Part shown: positions 50,905 to 60,507 of the stretch, piece after piece
Numbering within the stretch: the first letter of the stretch is position 1
How the letters are laid out: every line of letters starts with the position of its first letter
Assembly: GCF_013387475.1 (NCBI RefSeq)
Contig: NZ_VWNB01000002.1
Location: 1-64,000, forward strand
Source of the DNA: Mariprofundus sp. KV
GTDB taxonomy: Bacteria; Pseudomonadota; Zetaproteobacteria; Mariprofundales; Mariprofundaceae
DNA length: 64,000 bases
Direction of reading: 5' to 3'
The notes under the pieces: generated by a model
What the model was told of the DNA's origin: nothing
Database searches by the model: none
What the model saw: only the letters and a program-made list of their open reading frames with translations
Position numbers and translations under genes: made by a program

Positions 50905-53320
50905 TGCCCAGAATCGATCTTATCGTCTTATTTAGAAGATCTTCATGGCCTTTCAGGTGCCGTTTGCCCAGAAATGCGTTGGCGCCGGCTTGCATGGCTC
51001 GTTTTTTATCTTTTTCTGCTTCCAGCGTGGCAATCACCATAATTGGAAGTTCGGCATAGCGCTCATCTGCCCTGACTTGTGCAATCAACTCAGCACCATC
51101 AATGCCGGGCATCTTCATGTCTGTAACCATAAGCTGGTAGACCTGCAGGCCGATCTTCTCCAGTGCATCCATACCGCCAACTGCAGTTTCTACAGTGAAT
51201 CCAAGCGATTCGAAGATCATCTTCTCTATTTTAAGGGCGATTGTTGAATCATCGACAAGCAGTACTTTGTGAGAGAACTCAGAAGCCTCTGCAGCAGTGG
51301 CCTCTTCTATAAGGCCGGAATCATACTCAGGAGATGTCCGCCACATCTCTTTGAGCCCGTTGGGTTCGATAAGTAGCAGAACGGTGCCATCCTCAGCAAT
51401 GGCATTACCCATAAGCCCTACTGGCTGGTAGAACTTCAGGTATGGATCAATATCACGCACGATAATTTCACATTCATCATGCACTTCATCAACCAACACA
51501 CCGAGAAACCCTTCAAAATGCTCAACAATCATGATGTTAGAGCCTTGGTGACTCCTTTCTGATGTATTGAGTGCCGGATAGAGATCGATAATGGGTACGC
51601 GATGCCCCTGATAACTGATATAACCCTGATGGTAGGCTCCGTGCCCCTTCTCAACGGTCTGTGTATCCAGAGAGAGTACCTTCACGATCAGATTGGACAG
51701 CATGCCAAAACGGTTGCCTGCAACAGAGAATGTATTGGCCTTCTGAATGGCCACACTCACCGGTAGATTAAGAATAAATTTGGTTCCTTTACCAGGTTGA
51801 GTCTGAATGTGGACTGAACCGGTCACTTCCCGCATGGCATTCATTACAACATTCAGCCCGATGCCCCTGCCCGCCGCCTCATTTGCCACCGCCAGCGTAG
51901 AAAAGCCGGGGTGGAATATAAGTTCAAGAATCTCTGATGAGTCCATCTCTTCTGCTTCACTGGCACTGATGATGCCTGAACTTACTGCTTTATTGCGCAG
52001 CTGTTCAATTTTAATGCCCCTGCCATCATCAATAACCTCGATGCAAACCTTAGTTCCCTGCTGCCTTGCGGTAATGGTGATCTGCGCCTCTTCAGGTTTA
52101 CCTGCTGCAAGCCTCTCTTCAGGCGTTTCAATGCCGTGGGCTACTGCATTATTGATGAGGTGTATTAGAGGCTCTGATAGCGACTCTGCTGCCAACTGAT
52201 CCATCTCAATGGCATCACCAGAGATAAGCAACTGCACTTTTTTACCACTTCGGGCAGCAAGATCACGTACTGTTCTTGGAAACACTGAAAACAGACTGCT
52301 GATCGGGCGCAACATCAGGCCGAAAACCTGCTTGCGCAGATCATCCAGCATGGCTGAGGAGCGCCTCTGCTGCATGCGTAGATGCTCTCCGGTTTTATGC
52401 AGTTGACGCAGTCGCTGGTCAAATTCAGAGCGATGATCAACGCTTTCCTGTGTCGATGAAGGGGCAAACAGCAACTCTCTGAGCTGTATAAAATCCTGCA
52501 TCAACCGATCCAGTTCGCCTTCTAAAGCACTGCTACGATAACGATCCGAGCTCAGTTCGATAATCTGATTTGAGAGTCTGTTCAAGCGACTTCTATCCAC
52601 GCGCAGGAAATTTCCGGAGCTGTTATCAACCTCGCGCTTGGATGCCTGTTCAAGCGAAGCGATATCAGGGCGAAAGCAGATCTCCTCTACTGCAACCGAA
52701 ATGTCGGCATCACCACCCTTCTGCTTTGAAACTGCTTGATCGGAACCCTTCTCAGGTTTGGGCTTCTTCAGTGACCCCTCAATGGTGCCCATGACTGCTG
52801 CAATGAGATTCCTGTTGATCGTCATCTTCTTCGCAGCCGGTTTGCGTGGCCGCCTTCTCACAGCCGGTTCAGCTCCCTCCTTTTGAACTGGCGCAGTGTT
52901 ACCTTCTGCCTGCTCAGCCTTTTTAATCTCGGAGGTTTTACCGCAAATCTTATTGAACTGCTCTGCATATGGTGCGCTATCAATTCGTATTTCAGCATCA
53001 GGATGTTTAAGTCGCTCCACTAGCTGATCATGAATATCGAAAATAAACTGCATCATCGGATGTGATTTTGGATCCGGTTTTTCAGCTTTTACAAACGCAA
53101 CAGCATCTTCGAGCAGGTGACTGAGCGCACTGATATCCTTGACGCCAAGCATCTCTGCAGAGCCTTTGATGGTGTGTGCATCTCGGCACAACTGTGCCAG
53201 CCCCTGTTCATCAAGTTTTCCTGACTCAAGAAGCACCAGCCTTCGATTTACGGCTACCAGTCGCTCTTTGGCCTCGTCAAAAAACTGAAGCAGAAAACCA
53301 GATAGATCAAAATCTGTCAT
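50888..53320 (-). CDS. CheA-type hybrid histidine kinase with C-terminal receiver domain
   Basis: 810 aa. Domains in order: Hpt with phospho-acceptor His49 in CRDAHTIKGSAEMLG; a Lys/Arg-rich linker (about 130-220), with no recognisable P2 domain; dimerisation and CheA ATPase with N-box LIHLINNAVAHGIETPEERL, DDGRGIKIEQLRN and G-box AGRGIGLNVV; a CheW-like domain (VSVAIQKANTFSVAGNRFGML); and a receiver domain from about 688 (KVLLVDDSTIALKIEKM, phospho-Asp in MVTDMKMPGIDG). It phosphorylates its own receiver and probably partner receivers. It is the last gene of the PilB-REC/CheW/MCP operon; there is no CheR, CheB or free CheY nearby. Confidence 0.92.
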   Translation of the reverse strand: MTDFDLSGFLLQFFDEAKERLVAVNRRLVLLESGKLDEQGLAQLCRDAHTIKGSAEMLGVKDISALSHLLEDAVAFVKAEKPDPKSHPMMQFIFDIHDQLVERLKHPDAEIRIDSAPYAEQFNKICGKTSEIKKAEQAEGNTAPVQKEGAEPAVRRRPRKPAAKKMTINRNLIAAVMGTIEGSLKKPKPEKGSDQAVSKQKGGDADISVAVEEICFRPDIASLEQASKREVDNSSGNFLRVDRSRLNRLSNQIIELSSDRYRSSALEGELDRLMQDFIQLRELLFAPSSTQESVDHRSEFDQRLRQLHKTGEHLRMQQRRSSAMLDDLRKQVFGLMLRPISSLFSVFPRTVRDLAARSGKKVQLLISGDAIEMDQLAAESLSEPLIHLINNAVAHGIETPEERLAAGKPEEAQITITARQQGTKVCIEVIDDGRGIKIEQLRNKAVSSGIISASEAEEMDSSEILELIFHPGFSTLAVANEAAGRGIGLNVVMNAMREVTGSVHIQTQPGKGTKFILNLPVSVAIQKANTFSVAGNRFGMLSNLIVKVLSLDTQTVEKGHGAYHQGYISYQGHRVPIIDLYPALNTSERSHQGSNIMIVEHFEGFLGVLVDEVHDECEIIVRDIDPYLKFYQPVGLMGNAIAEDGTVLLLIEPNGLKEMWRTSPEYDSGLIEEATAAEASEFSHKVLLVDDSTIALKIEKMIFESLGFTVETAVGGMDALEKIGLQVYQLMVTDMKMPGIDGAELIAQVRADERYAELPIMVIATLEAEKDKKRAMQAGANAFLGKRHLKGHEDLLNKTIRSILGIDVGE

Positions 53321-53338
53321 TTGAATGGCCTTATGTCT

Positions 53339-54778
53339 TTACGACATGTTCTGCAGACTTTCAGATGCTTTGCTTAATCGCGCAGAGGCTTCGTTGGATG
53401 CATGGAGCTTACTGCCGGAGACCTGCAGTAGCTCCGAGATGTGCTTCAGGGCCTGCAGAATTTTCTGATTCCGCTCATTTTGACGCAATGTAGCTTGAAT
53501 CACAGTGCCGGAAGAGAGGCTACCCTTCTCTGACATGTTATGAATCTTACTCAGTAATCCTGAGACACGATGAGAAAGTTCTTCAATACTTTCAATGTGT
53601 TGGGCTCTATCACCTGAGGTTGAAGCAGCCACACCATCGCGCAACTCTTTTACAATGGCACGGATCTCATCACTGTTTAAGCGAATCTGATTTGCCATGC
53701 GCTCCATCTCATCTACCACTGAGCCAGATGTCCCGGATGATTCGATCGAGGCATTCACAGCCATGAGCTGCGCCTCATCTGAAACCTCACAGATCTGCTC
53801 AAGCACACCGATCAGCTGGTCGGCTTTACTGTTTACCATACTGATTTTGCTATGGTCCTGGTTTACATCACCTTTCAGCGCTTCGACAGCTGCAAGGATA
53901 TTCTCCACCTCCATCAAACCGCCCTTGGCAAATGAGGCTGAGACAGAGGTAGCTTTCTCTACGCCGGACGCTGTTGTTGCAATGTTACTTCCGGAGTCGG
54001 CAATGAGTTCAAGTCCTTTAATCACCTTCTCCATGAAGCGTGTCTGTTGCTCTGAAGCACTGGCCTGCGCTTTGTTGGCATCAAGAATGTCTCCGATTCC
54101 GGTTGCTACACTTGAAGATGCCCTGGAGAGCTGCTGGGCATGTTTGAGTAGCCTCCGGCTCAGGAACTCCAGCAGAAGCACAATAAAAATGATGAAAGCG
54201 AGCAGAATATAGAGCTGCATGGTCGCCTTCTCCTGTCGTGCTGCCGAACTTCGATTAAGCTGTTCTTCAAGTCCTTGAACAATGGATTCAAGCCTGGACT
54301 GGGCACCCAGCACCAGATTCTGAGCAAGAATGGTTACTGTTCCGGCCTGATTGACTGCAATCTTCTGATCGGCCACATCGCTGGCGATATTCATCACCTC
54401 GCTCATCAACTGATGCACTTTGACCAGTGACTTGTGATGCTCTGCTGTCAGATTTGGGATCGTTTTAATTACAGCATAGGTCGTTTCATAATGCTTGATG
54501 GCATCTTTCAGCTTCTGAAAATTTTTCTCATCAGCAGTCAGGGCAAAGTCATTCAGCGGAGAGATGACATCAAACAATGTGGCTTTGAAATGTTCAATAT
54601 TAAACTGATCGCGATAAACATCTTCCAGCGTTGCCATGGCGTCCCGGTCACGCTGGAAGGCAACAAAAATAATAGCGATAAGAGTAATGAAAAGTAACAG
54701 TGATAGTACAGAGTTACGCTTGGCCATCTGCATCAATGAAACCTGCTTTACTGACCTGTTTTCAATACTATCTTCCAT
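53339..54778 (-). CDS. Membrane chemoreceptor-like protein with degenerate signalling tip
   Basis: 479 aa. Membrane helix near 23-43 (VLSLLLFITLIAIIFVAF), a helical periplasmic region of about 140 residues, and a second helix near 187-208 (LYILLAFIIFIVLLLEFLS). A long coiled coil follows. At the hairpin tip ICEVSDEAQLMAVNASIESSG replaces the usual IAEQTNLLALNAAIEAA, and the following GRGFAVVA segment is missing. It ends in LQNMS without a CheR-binding pentapeptide. GAGGGGAG precedes the ATG. It probably senses a periplasmic or envelope signal for the CheA kinase downstream. Confidence 0.82.
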   Translation of the reverse strand: MEDSIENRSVKQVSLMQMAKRNSVLSLLLFITLIAIIFVAFQRDRDAMATLEDVYRDQFNIEHFKATLFDVISPLNDFALTADEKNFQKLKDAIKHYETTYAVIKTIPNLTAEHHKSLVKVHQLMSEVMNIASDVADQKIAVNQAGTVTILAQNLVLGAQSRLESIVQGLEEQLNRSSAARQEKATMQLYILLAFIIFIVLLLEFLSRRLLKHAQQLSRASSSVATGIGDILDANKAQASASEQQTRFMEKVIKGLELIADSGSNIATTASGVEKATSVSASFAKGGLMEVENILAAVEALKGDVNQDHSKISMVNSKADQLIGVLEQICEVSDEAQLMAVNASIESSGTSGSVVDEMERMANQIRLNSDEIRAIVKELRDGVAASTSGDRAQHIESIEELSHRVSGLLSKIHNMSEKGSLSSGTVIQATLRQNERNQKILQALKHISELLQVSGSKLHASNEASARLSKASESLQNMS

Positions 54779-54868
54779 GATGCTCCCCTCTCTGCTTCAG
54801 CAATTCCCCTGCCGAATCAACTTTAGCAGGATATTTTAAAACAGTTCAATACTTTATACTTTGTCGGA

Positions 54869-55321
54869 TCAGTGAAATAGCTTGCCTGTATCGAGGAGAG
54901 CGAATCTAGAGCCGTCGATGTCGATGTCGTGCACCGTATCAGAGCTACTCTTTGTCGGCTTCAACAATCGGGTTTCTACTTTTCTAAGTCGTTTCACCTC
55001 ATCCACCCATACAGCCACATGCATCACCGGGTGGCGCAGAACCAGAAAACGGGCTTTGGAACTACTCCCGTCACTGCTGATGGCAGACAGCGAAGATACT
55101 TTGACCACATCAATAACCGAGACGATCTGACCATGAATGTTGGCAAGCCCCAGAATATGGTCTGGCCCCATAGGCACCCTGGTCAGCGGCAGAGGTCGTA
55201 CCACCTCACGAATCTCTGATGAGCGAATCAGCACCTCACGGCCGCCGATCACGACCTGAAGAAGATCCGTCTGCTCACTGCTCATAGCGGCTACTTCACC
55301 TTTATCTGCTTTAATCTCCAT
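54869..55321 (-). CDS. CheW-like adaptor protein
   Basis: 150 aa. It starts at the ATG that overlaps the PilB-REC stop in TGATG. CheW-fold blocks: LLQVVIGGREVLIRSSEIREVVRPLPLTRVP, ILGLANIHGQIVSVIDV and RFLVLRHPVMHVAVWVDEVKRLRKV. It should link the chemoreceptor to the CheA kinase; both are encoded just downstream. Confidence 0.92.
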   Translation of the reverse strand: MEIKADKGEVAAMSSEQTDLLQVVIGGREVLIRSSEIREVVRPLPLTRVPMGPDHILGLANIHGQIVSVIDVVKVSSLSAISSDGSSSKARFLVLRHPVMHVAVWVDEVKRLRKVETRLLKPTKSSSDTVHDIDIDGSRFALLDTGKLFH

Positions 55322-57516
55322 CAATGTAACCTGGACCGGAAATTCTGATACAGAGCCAGCGTTTTTCTTACCCTGGCTTGTAGCTTCAGGGGTTCAACCG
55401 GCTTACCAATGTAATCATCTGCACCGGCTTTTAGGCCAAAGACCTCATCCTCTTCACTCTTGCGTGCCGTCAGCAAAATAATCGGCACATCATTAAAACG
55501 TTCCTGTTCACGCATGCGTTGCAGAAGCTCCACCCCGGTCATGTTCGGCATCTCATAATCTGTAAGCACAAGGCTCGGTTTTACGCGCTGCAGCATCTGC
55601 CATGCCTGCTGCCCATCTTCGGCCTGAATCACCTTATAACCGTCGGCATCCAGGATGAACTCCACCAGATTACGAACACTACTGGAATCATCTACGATCA
55701 GAATGATCTGCTGATCGGTATCTGTACTCTCTTGCAACTGCGCCCTATCGCGTTGCTTCTGCAGTTCACCAAAAGAGATAAGCTGCTGATTCTCATCCAG
55801 ATGCTCGCTTACCTTATAATCTTCAGGATGAGGACAAACACGCATCACCTCCTGAATGCTGGTCTGACCGGAAAGCACCTTAGAGAGGCCATCCTCAAAC
55901 ATGGTAAACATCCCCTCCTCCCGGGCAACGTGCATCAATTCACGATCTGTTGCCCCTCTGGCGATGAGTTTGCGCATACGATCATTAACATAGAGCACTT
56001 CATGGATGCCAAGTCGCCCTTTATAACCGATATCCATACATGACTTACAACCCACCTTGTCATAAAAGACAACATCTTCAGGAATATCCAGTCGTTCAAT
56101 CAACTCTGCAGACGGCTTCACCTGTGTTCGGCATTTTGGACAGAGGCGGCGCACCAGTCTCTGTGCAACCACCAGATTCAGAGAGGAGGAGAGCATCATC
56201 GGCTCGATACCCATATCGATCAGGCGGGTAATGGTAGATGGCGCATCATTGGTATGCAGCGTGGAGAGCACAAGATGGCCTGTCTGAGCGGCATGCAGCG
56301 CAATTTCAGCAGTCTCCTCATCACGAATCTCACCAATCATCACCACATCGGGATCCTGTCGCAGAATCGAGCGCAGCACTGTGGCGAATGTCATACCCGC
56401 TTTAACGTTAACCTGAACCTGATTGATCCCCTCGATCTGGAACTCAACAGGATCTTCAATGGTGATCAGGTTCATCTCCTCATCTTTGATGTGATGCAGG
56501 AATGAGTAGAGCGTTGTGGTTTTACCACTACCCGTTGGGCCGGTTACCAGCACGGCACCGGTAGACTGGCCGATACACTCTCGAATGCGCTTGTAGGCAA
56601 GCTCTTCAAAACATAACACATCAAGATTAAGGGCAAGGCCACCCTTATCCAGAATTCGCATTACCACCTTTTCGCCATGCATGGCGGGCAGCGTGGAGAT
56701 GCGCATGTCGTAACTCTTGCCCCACAACTTGATACGGGAGCGACCATCCTGAGGTGTTCTGGCGTTAGCAATATCGAGTTTGGACATGATTTTAATACGA
56801 GAGACAACAAGCGCATGCGCTTTGGACGGGAACCTGAGCATGGGCCGCAGGCGGCCATCAACACGCAGGCGTACCACACTCTGACGCTCACCCGGTTCAA
56901 TATGGATATCCGAACTGCCGATTTTCATGGCCTGCACAATGACACCGTTGACCAGTTTGATGATGGGTGAATCCTCAGCGCCCCGTTTGAGTTCATCCAG
57001 GTTGGCAGACTCTGTTGTTGAGTCCATCTCCTGAGTAAGGGTGTGCTCCTCATCCAGATCTTCCATCGCCGCATCAAATGCACTATCACTATCCTGATAC
57101 ACCTCTGATATTTTACGGTGAATGTGATCAGGTCGGGTAAAGTGAGGAATAATACGTTTGCCCAGCTTAAAGCCGAGTGCGTTAAGCATGTTCAAATCCA
57201 GCGGATCGCCTGTGGCGATATGGATATCAGTAGCATTATGCTTTAAAGGTACAAAATGGTAATCCAGACAGAGCTTTTCCGGACAGATCTCAAGAAGCTC
57301 ATCATCGATTTTAATGTTGGTGAGATCGATATAGGGCGTTTTAAAAATTTTGGAGAGTGCAGAGAGAAGCGCATCAGGCTCCACATCCGGCAATTCCAGA
57401 AGACAGAGCAGAAGCCCCTTCTTTTTGTTGGCTTTAGCCTGCAGCTCAGCCTCGGCAATTTGAGCCTCTGTTACCACCCCCAGCTGAATCAGTTGCCGTT
57501 GCTGCTTTAAATGCAT
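55321..57516 (-). CDS. PilB/GspE-family assembly ATPase fused to a C-terminal receiver domain
   Basis: 731 aa. An N-terminal MshEN/T2SSE_N-like region (about 1-140) precedes the ATPase: Walker A GPTGSGKT at 326-333, Asp box ITIEDPVEFQ at 351, Walker B VVMIGEIRDEE at 391-401, His box GHLVLSTLHTN, and zinc cysteines 459, 462, 490 and 493. After a 30-residue linker comes a full receiver domain at about 603-725, with acidic pair D609/D610, phospho-Asp D653 in LTDYEMP and the Lys in YIGKPVEP. PilB/GspE ATPases drive type IV pilus extension or type II secretion. The fusion suggests direct control by phosphorylation from the CheA kinase in the same operon; that is inference. Confidence 0.9.
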   Translation of the reverse strand: MHLKQQRQLIQLGVVTEAQIAEAELQAKANKKKGLLLCLLELPDVEPDALLSALSKIFKTPYIDLTNIKIDDELLEICPEKLCLDYHFVPLKHNATDIHIATGDPLDLNMLNALGFKLGKRIIPHFTRPDHIHRKISEVYQDSDSAFDAAMEDLDEEHTLTQEMDSTTESANLDELKRGAEDSPIIKLVNGVIVQAMKIGSSDIHIEPGERQSVVRLRVDGRLRPMLRFPSKAHALVVSRIKIMSKLDIANARTPQDGRSRIKLWGKSYDMRISTLPAMHGEKVVMRILDKGGLALNLDVLCFEELAYKRIRECIGQSTGAVLVTGPTGSGKTTTLYSFLHHIKDEEMNLITIEDPVEFQIEGINQVQVNVKAGMTFATVLRSILRQDPDVVMIGEIRDEETAEIALHAAQTGHLVLSTLHTNDAPSTITRLIDMGIEPMMLSSSLNLVVAQRLVRRLCPKCRTQVKPSAELIERLDIPEDVVFYDKVGCKSCMDIGYKGRLGIHEVLYVNDRMRKLIARGATDRELMHVAREEGMFTMFEDGLSKVLSGQTSIQEVMRVCPHPEDYKVSEHLDENQQLISFGELQKQRDRAQLQESTDTDQQIILIVDDSSSVRNLVEFILDADGYKVIQAEDGQQAWQMLQRVKPSLVLTDYEMPNMTGVELLQRMREQERFNDVPIILLTARKSEEDEVFGLKAGADDYIGKPVEPLKLQARVRKTLALYQNFRSRLH

Positions 57517-57646
57517 AGATCCCTTTAAAACCCCGAAGCATGATTTGATACGTTAATGACTTTCAGTCAACCTACCAAACATAAACCACTTTTATGAAAC
57601 TGGAAAGAACTCCTGCAATTGACTACAGGAACATCAACGTATAAAC

Positions 57647-57676
57647 AAAAAAATAGCCGGACTCAAAGAGCCCGGC
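57647..57676 (-). terminator. Terminator after the small secreted-protein pair
   Basis: GCCGG and CTC at 57656-57664 pair with GAG and CCGGC at 57668-57676 with one mismatch. On the minus strand TATTTTTTT follows. It separates the secreted-protein pair from the PilB-REC operon. Confidence 0.8.
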
Positions 57677-57700
57677 CAGTTCTTATTGCCAGCGAATTAT

Positions 57701-58234
57701 TTAGTGAACGCTTACGTTGGCGTAAAATGCGATACCGCTGGCTTCATCTTCATAGAGCATAATCCAGGCATCAACACCCTGTGCCGTGTCAGGAAGCCCT
57801 GTCATGGGAATAATCGCCAGAAGTTTATTCTCACGCCCGTCACCAACATCAAGGATCTTACAGAAACCGCCTACCTCATAGGAAGTGCTTTCAGGAGTGC
57901 TCTCATCAAGATAGCTGAGCTGACAGTTGATGCCAACATCACCAAGCCCCTCTTTGCCCTGTCTTAACACATCCTGCTGAATATTGATCACATCGTTATT
58001 GATCGAGTCAGCCGTGTGGGAGAGAATAAGAATCTGTGCGCCATCCATCACCGAAATGAAATCACTGAATTTACCCAGCACAATCGGATCAAATTCAAAA
58101 TTCGGATCAACCTTCTGAAAGGCAGCGAAATTCACATTTCGGACATCACCAGCCTCTACTTCTGTCGAAAACATAGCAATCCCTGCTGCCAGGGTGATCA
58201 AAAAGGCTCTTGTTAATAGTGTTAACCTGCTCAA
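57701..58234 (-). CDS. Secreted protein of unknown function
   Basis: 177 aa. TTG start with GGAGG 5 bases upstream. Signal peptide of about 28 residues (LLTRAFLITLAAGIAMFSTEVEAG). The mature part has two Cys (NCQLSYL and GGFCKIL) that could form a disulfide, and a C-terminal beta-rich stretch GVDAWIMLYEDEASGIAFYANVSVH. No family recognised. It starts 9 bases after the previous small secreted protein's stop, so they are probably co-transcribed. Confidence 0.65.
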   Translation of the reverse strand: MSRLTLLTRAFLITLAAGIAMFSTEVEAGDVRNVNFAAFQKVDPNFEFDPIVLGKFSDFISVMDGAQILILSHTADSINNDVINIQQDVLRQGKEGLGDVGINCQLSYLDESTPESTSYEVGGFCKILDVGDGRENKLLAIIPMTGLPDTAQGVDAWIMLYEDEASGIAFYANVSVH

Positions 58235-58243
58235 AACGACCTC

Positions 58244-58552
58244 CTACAGACTACGGATTGCGTAGATAGCATCTTCCATCATCTGGCGGATTTTAGACTC
58301 CATCGCCTGGCGCATGCGATCGACATCTTTTTTGTTCAACCCTGCCTTTTCCAGTTCATCAAAATCTTTCATGCTACCCATGGCGTCACGCAGTTTTTTG
58401 ATAATAAGATTCAGACGCTTCATTCCATCGACTGAGCTTTCAGCTGCTACAGTCTGCTGATAGCCCGTGGATAAACCGGTGTCTGACAAACTTAGTGGTG
58501 CTGTCAAAGCAAATGCAGCCGCCAATGTCATTGCAATTAAATGTCTCTTCAC
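58244..58552 (-). CDS. Small secreted helical protein of unknown function
   Basis: 102 aa. GTG start with AGGGGAA 7 bases upstream. Signal peptide (about 1-22, LIAMTLAAAFALTAPLSLS), then a mostly helical charged region (MKRLNLIIKKLRDAMGSMKDFDELEKAGLNKKDVDRMRQAMESKIRQMMEDA). No Cys and no known domain. First gene of a two-gene unit with the 57701-58234 protein. Confidence 0.62.
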   Translation of the reverse strand: MKRHLIAMTLAAAFALTAPLSLSDTGLSTGYQQTVAAESSVDGMKRLNLIIKKLRDAMGSMKDFDELEKAGLNKKDVDRMRQAMESKIRQMMEDAIYAIRSL

Positions 58553-58705
58553 AGAAATTCCCCTTCCCGCTTAAAATATAAGGGAGTGGATAAGAGCAAT
58601 CTTGCGCTTTGATGTCAAGTTGCGCAGCGATTACCGTTCAAAATCGTCAAAAACCCCACACCAGAGAGACCTGTTTTTTTTAATGCGGCTAAGTATAGTC
58701 CACCC

Positions 58706-59689
58706 GTGACCCAATACCTGTTGAAACGACTTGCCGGCATGATTCCCCTGCTGTTCGGCATCACCATTATCTCTTTCGGCATGATGCACCTTGCGCCGGG
58801 CGAACCTGTTGTGGTTGGTCAGGAGTTTAACCCTAAGGTTTCAGCCCAGGATATCGAACGACTGCGTGCCTACTACGGCCTGGACAAACCTCTTTATGAA
58901 CAGTACCTGAACTGGCTGAATCGACTGGTTGTCCTTGATTTCGGCAAATCATTCTCCGCAGATGGGCGCGATGTGATCGATAAAATCTCTGAACGCATCC
59001 CCGTTACCCTGTGGATCAATATCCTCGCCATGCTGTTGATTATCGCCATTGCCATCCCCATCGGCATTATCAGTGCAGTTAAACGTGACTCATGGCTGGA
59101 TAAGTGTATGACGGTATTCGTTTTTATCGGTTTTGCCATCCCCTCTTTCTGGCTGGGGCTGCTGCTGATGATCGGACTTGGCGTGAATATGGGCTGGTTA
59201 CCTATTTCCGGTCTGCATGATTACAACTGGCAGCAGATGGGCTTCTGGCAACAGCAGATGGATCTTCTCAGCCATCTGGTGCTACCGATCTTTGTATCTG
59301 CCATAGGTGGACTTGCCGGCATGAGTCGCTTTATGCGCTCAGGCATGCTTGAGGTAATCCGCTCCGATTACATTACAACAGCCCGCGCCATGGGCGTACC
59401 TGAACAGAGCATCCGGTATCGTCTTGCCCTTAAGAATGCGATGTTACCGATCATCACTCTGCTCGGCCTCTCTATTCCCGGCCTGATTGGTGGCTCGGTG
59501 ATTGTTGAACAGCTCTTTTCACTGCCTGGCATGGGGCTACTCTTCTTTGAAGCGGTGATGTCGCGTGACTACCCGCTGGTGATGGGTATTACCGTGATTG
59601 GCGCAGTGCTTACCCTGCTGGGCAATCTGATCGCTGATATCTCCTACGCATGGGCTGATCCGCGCATTCGCCACGGGAGAAACGGATGA
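58706..59689 (+). CDS. Peptide/nickel-type ABC transporter permease (DppB/OppB family)
   Basis: 327 aa. Six membrane helices. N-terminal [32 protein letters not shown] is typical of DppB. The EAA loop is [30 protein letters not shown]. It imports di- or oligopeptides or similar solutes with a partner permease. Its stop overlaps the next gene's ATG by 4 bases. No binding protein or ATPase gene is adjacent, so those subunits are encoded elsewhere. Confidence 0.92.
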   Translation: MTQYLLKRLAGMIPLLFGITIISFGMMHLAPGEPVVVGQEFNPKVSAQDIERLRAYYGLDKPLYEQYLNWLNRLVVLDFGKSFSADGRDVIDKISERIPVTLWINILAMLLIIAIAIPIGIISAVKRDSWLDKCMTVFVFIGFAIPSFWLGLLLMIGLGVNMGWLPISGLHDYNWQQMGFWQQQMDLLSHLVLPIFVSAIGGLAGMSRFMRSGMLEVIRSDYITTARAMGVPEQSIRYRLALKNAMLPIITLLGLSIPGLIGGSVIVEQLFSLPGMGLLFFEAVMSRDYPLVMGITVIGAVLTLLGNLIADISYAWADPRIRHGRNG

Positions 59690-60507
59690 TCAGCTTTGCC
59701 AGATCATTTCCATTGATGTTTATCGGTGGCCTCATTGTAGCCTGCGTTACCTTGCTGGCGCTTCTCGCCCCCTGGATAGCCCCCTACGACCCCTCAGAGA
59801 TCAATGTCAAAGTGATCTTACTGCCACCATCCTGGGAGCACTGGTGCGGCACTGACACCCTTGGCCGTGATGTCTTCTCACGCATGTTATACGGCGCACG
59901 CGTCTCTCTGGCAGTTGGCTTTGTCGCCGTCGGCATCTCACTGGTTATAGGTCTGATTCTTGGTGCTGTTGCCGGTTTTAGTGGTGGTCGTATTGATGGC
60001 GTAATGATGCGATTGACCGATATGGTGCTCTGTTTTCCTACCTTCTTTCTTATTCTTGCTGTGATCGCCTTTCTTGAGCCTTCGATCTGGAATATCATGA
60101 TTGTCATCGGACTCACCTCATGGATGGGTGTAACCCGTCTGGTGCGTGCCGAATTTCTCTCTCTGCGTCATCGTGAGTTTGTCATGGCTGCGCAAGGTCT
60201 AGGTGTCTCTTCGATCCGTATGATGTGGCGGTATCTTCTGCCTAATGCCATGGGCCCTGTTCTTGTCTCAGCTGTTCTGGGCATTGCCGGTGCCGTACTG
60301 GTGGAATCAGGTCTCTCTTTTCTCGGGCTTGGCGTGCAGCCACCCGATGCCTCCTGGGGCAATATTCTGACTGAGGGTAAAGACAATATTCAGATCGCCT
60401 GGTGGCTCTCGATGTTTCCCGGTCTGGCTATCCTGATCACAGTGCTGGGTTATAATCTGCTCGGTGAAGGGTTGAGGGATTACTTTGACCCCAAGTTGAA
60501 ATCATAA
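59686..60507 (+). CDS. Peptide/nickel-type ABC transporter permease (DppC/OppC family)
   Basis: 273 aa. Six membrane helices. The OppC-type N-terminal segment [50 protein letters not shown] is clear, with the EAA loop [31 protein letters not shown] and C-terminal [16 protein letters not shown]. It forms the channel with the preceding permease. Its stop overlaps the tadA ATG in TAATG. Confidence 0.92.
   Translation: MISFARSFPLMFIGGLIVACVTLLALLAPWIAPYDPSEINVKVILLPPSWEHWCGTDTLGRDVFSRMLYGARVSLAVGFVAVGISLVIGLILGAVAGFSGGRIDGVMMRLTDMVLCFPTFFLILAVIAFLEPSIWNIMIVIGLTSWMGVTRLVRAEFLSLRHREFVMAAQGLGVSSIRMMWRYLLPNAMGPVLVSAVLGIAGAVLVESGLSFLGLGVQPPDASWGNILTEGKDNIQIAWWLSMFPGLAILITVLGYNLLGEGLRDYFDPKLKS

Noticed and set aside
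57517-57646. Cyclic di-GMP riboswitch in the leader of the PilB-REC gene
   Set aside because: No GEMM-type core or tetraloop-receptor arrangement could be recognised in this 130-base leader.
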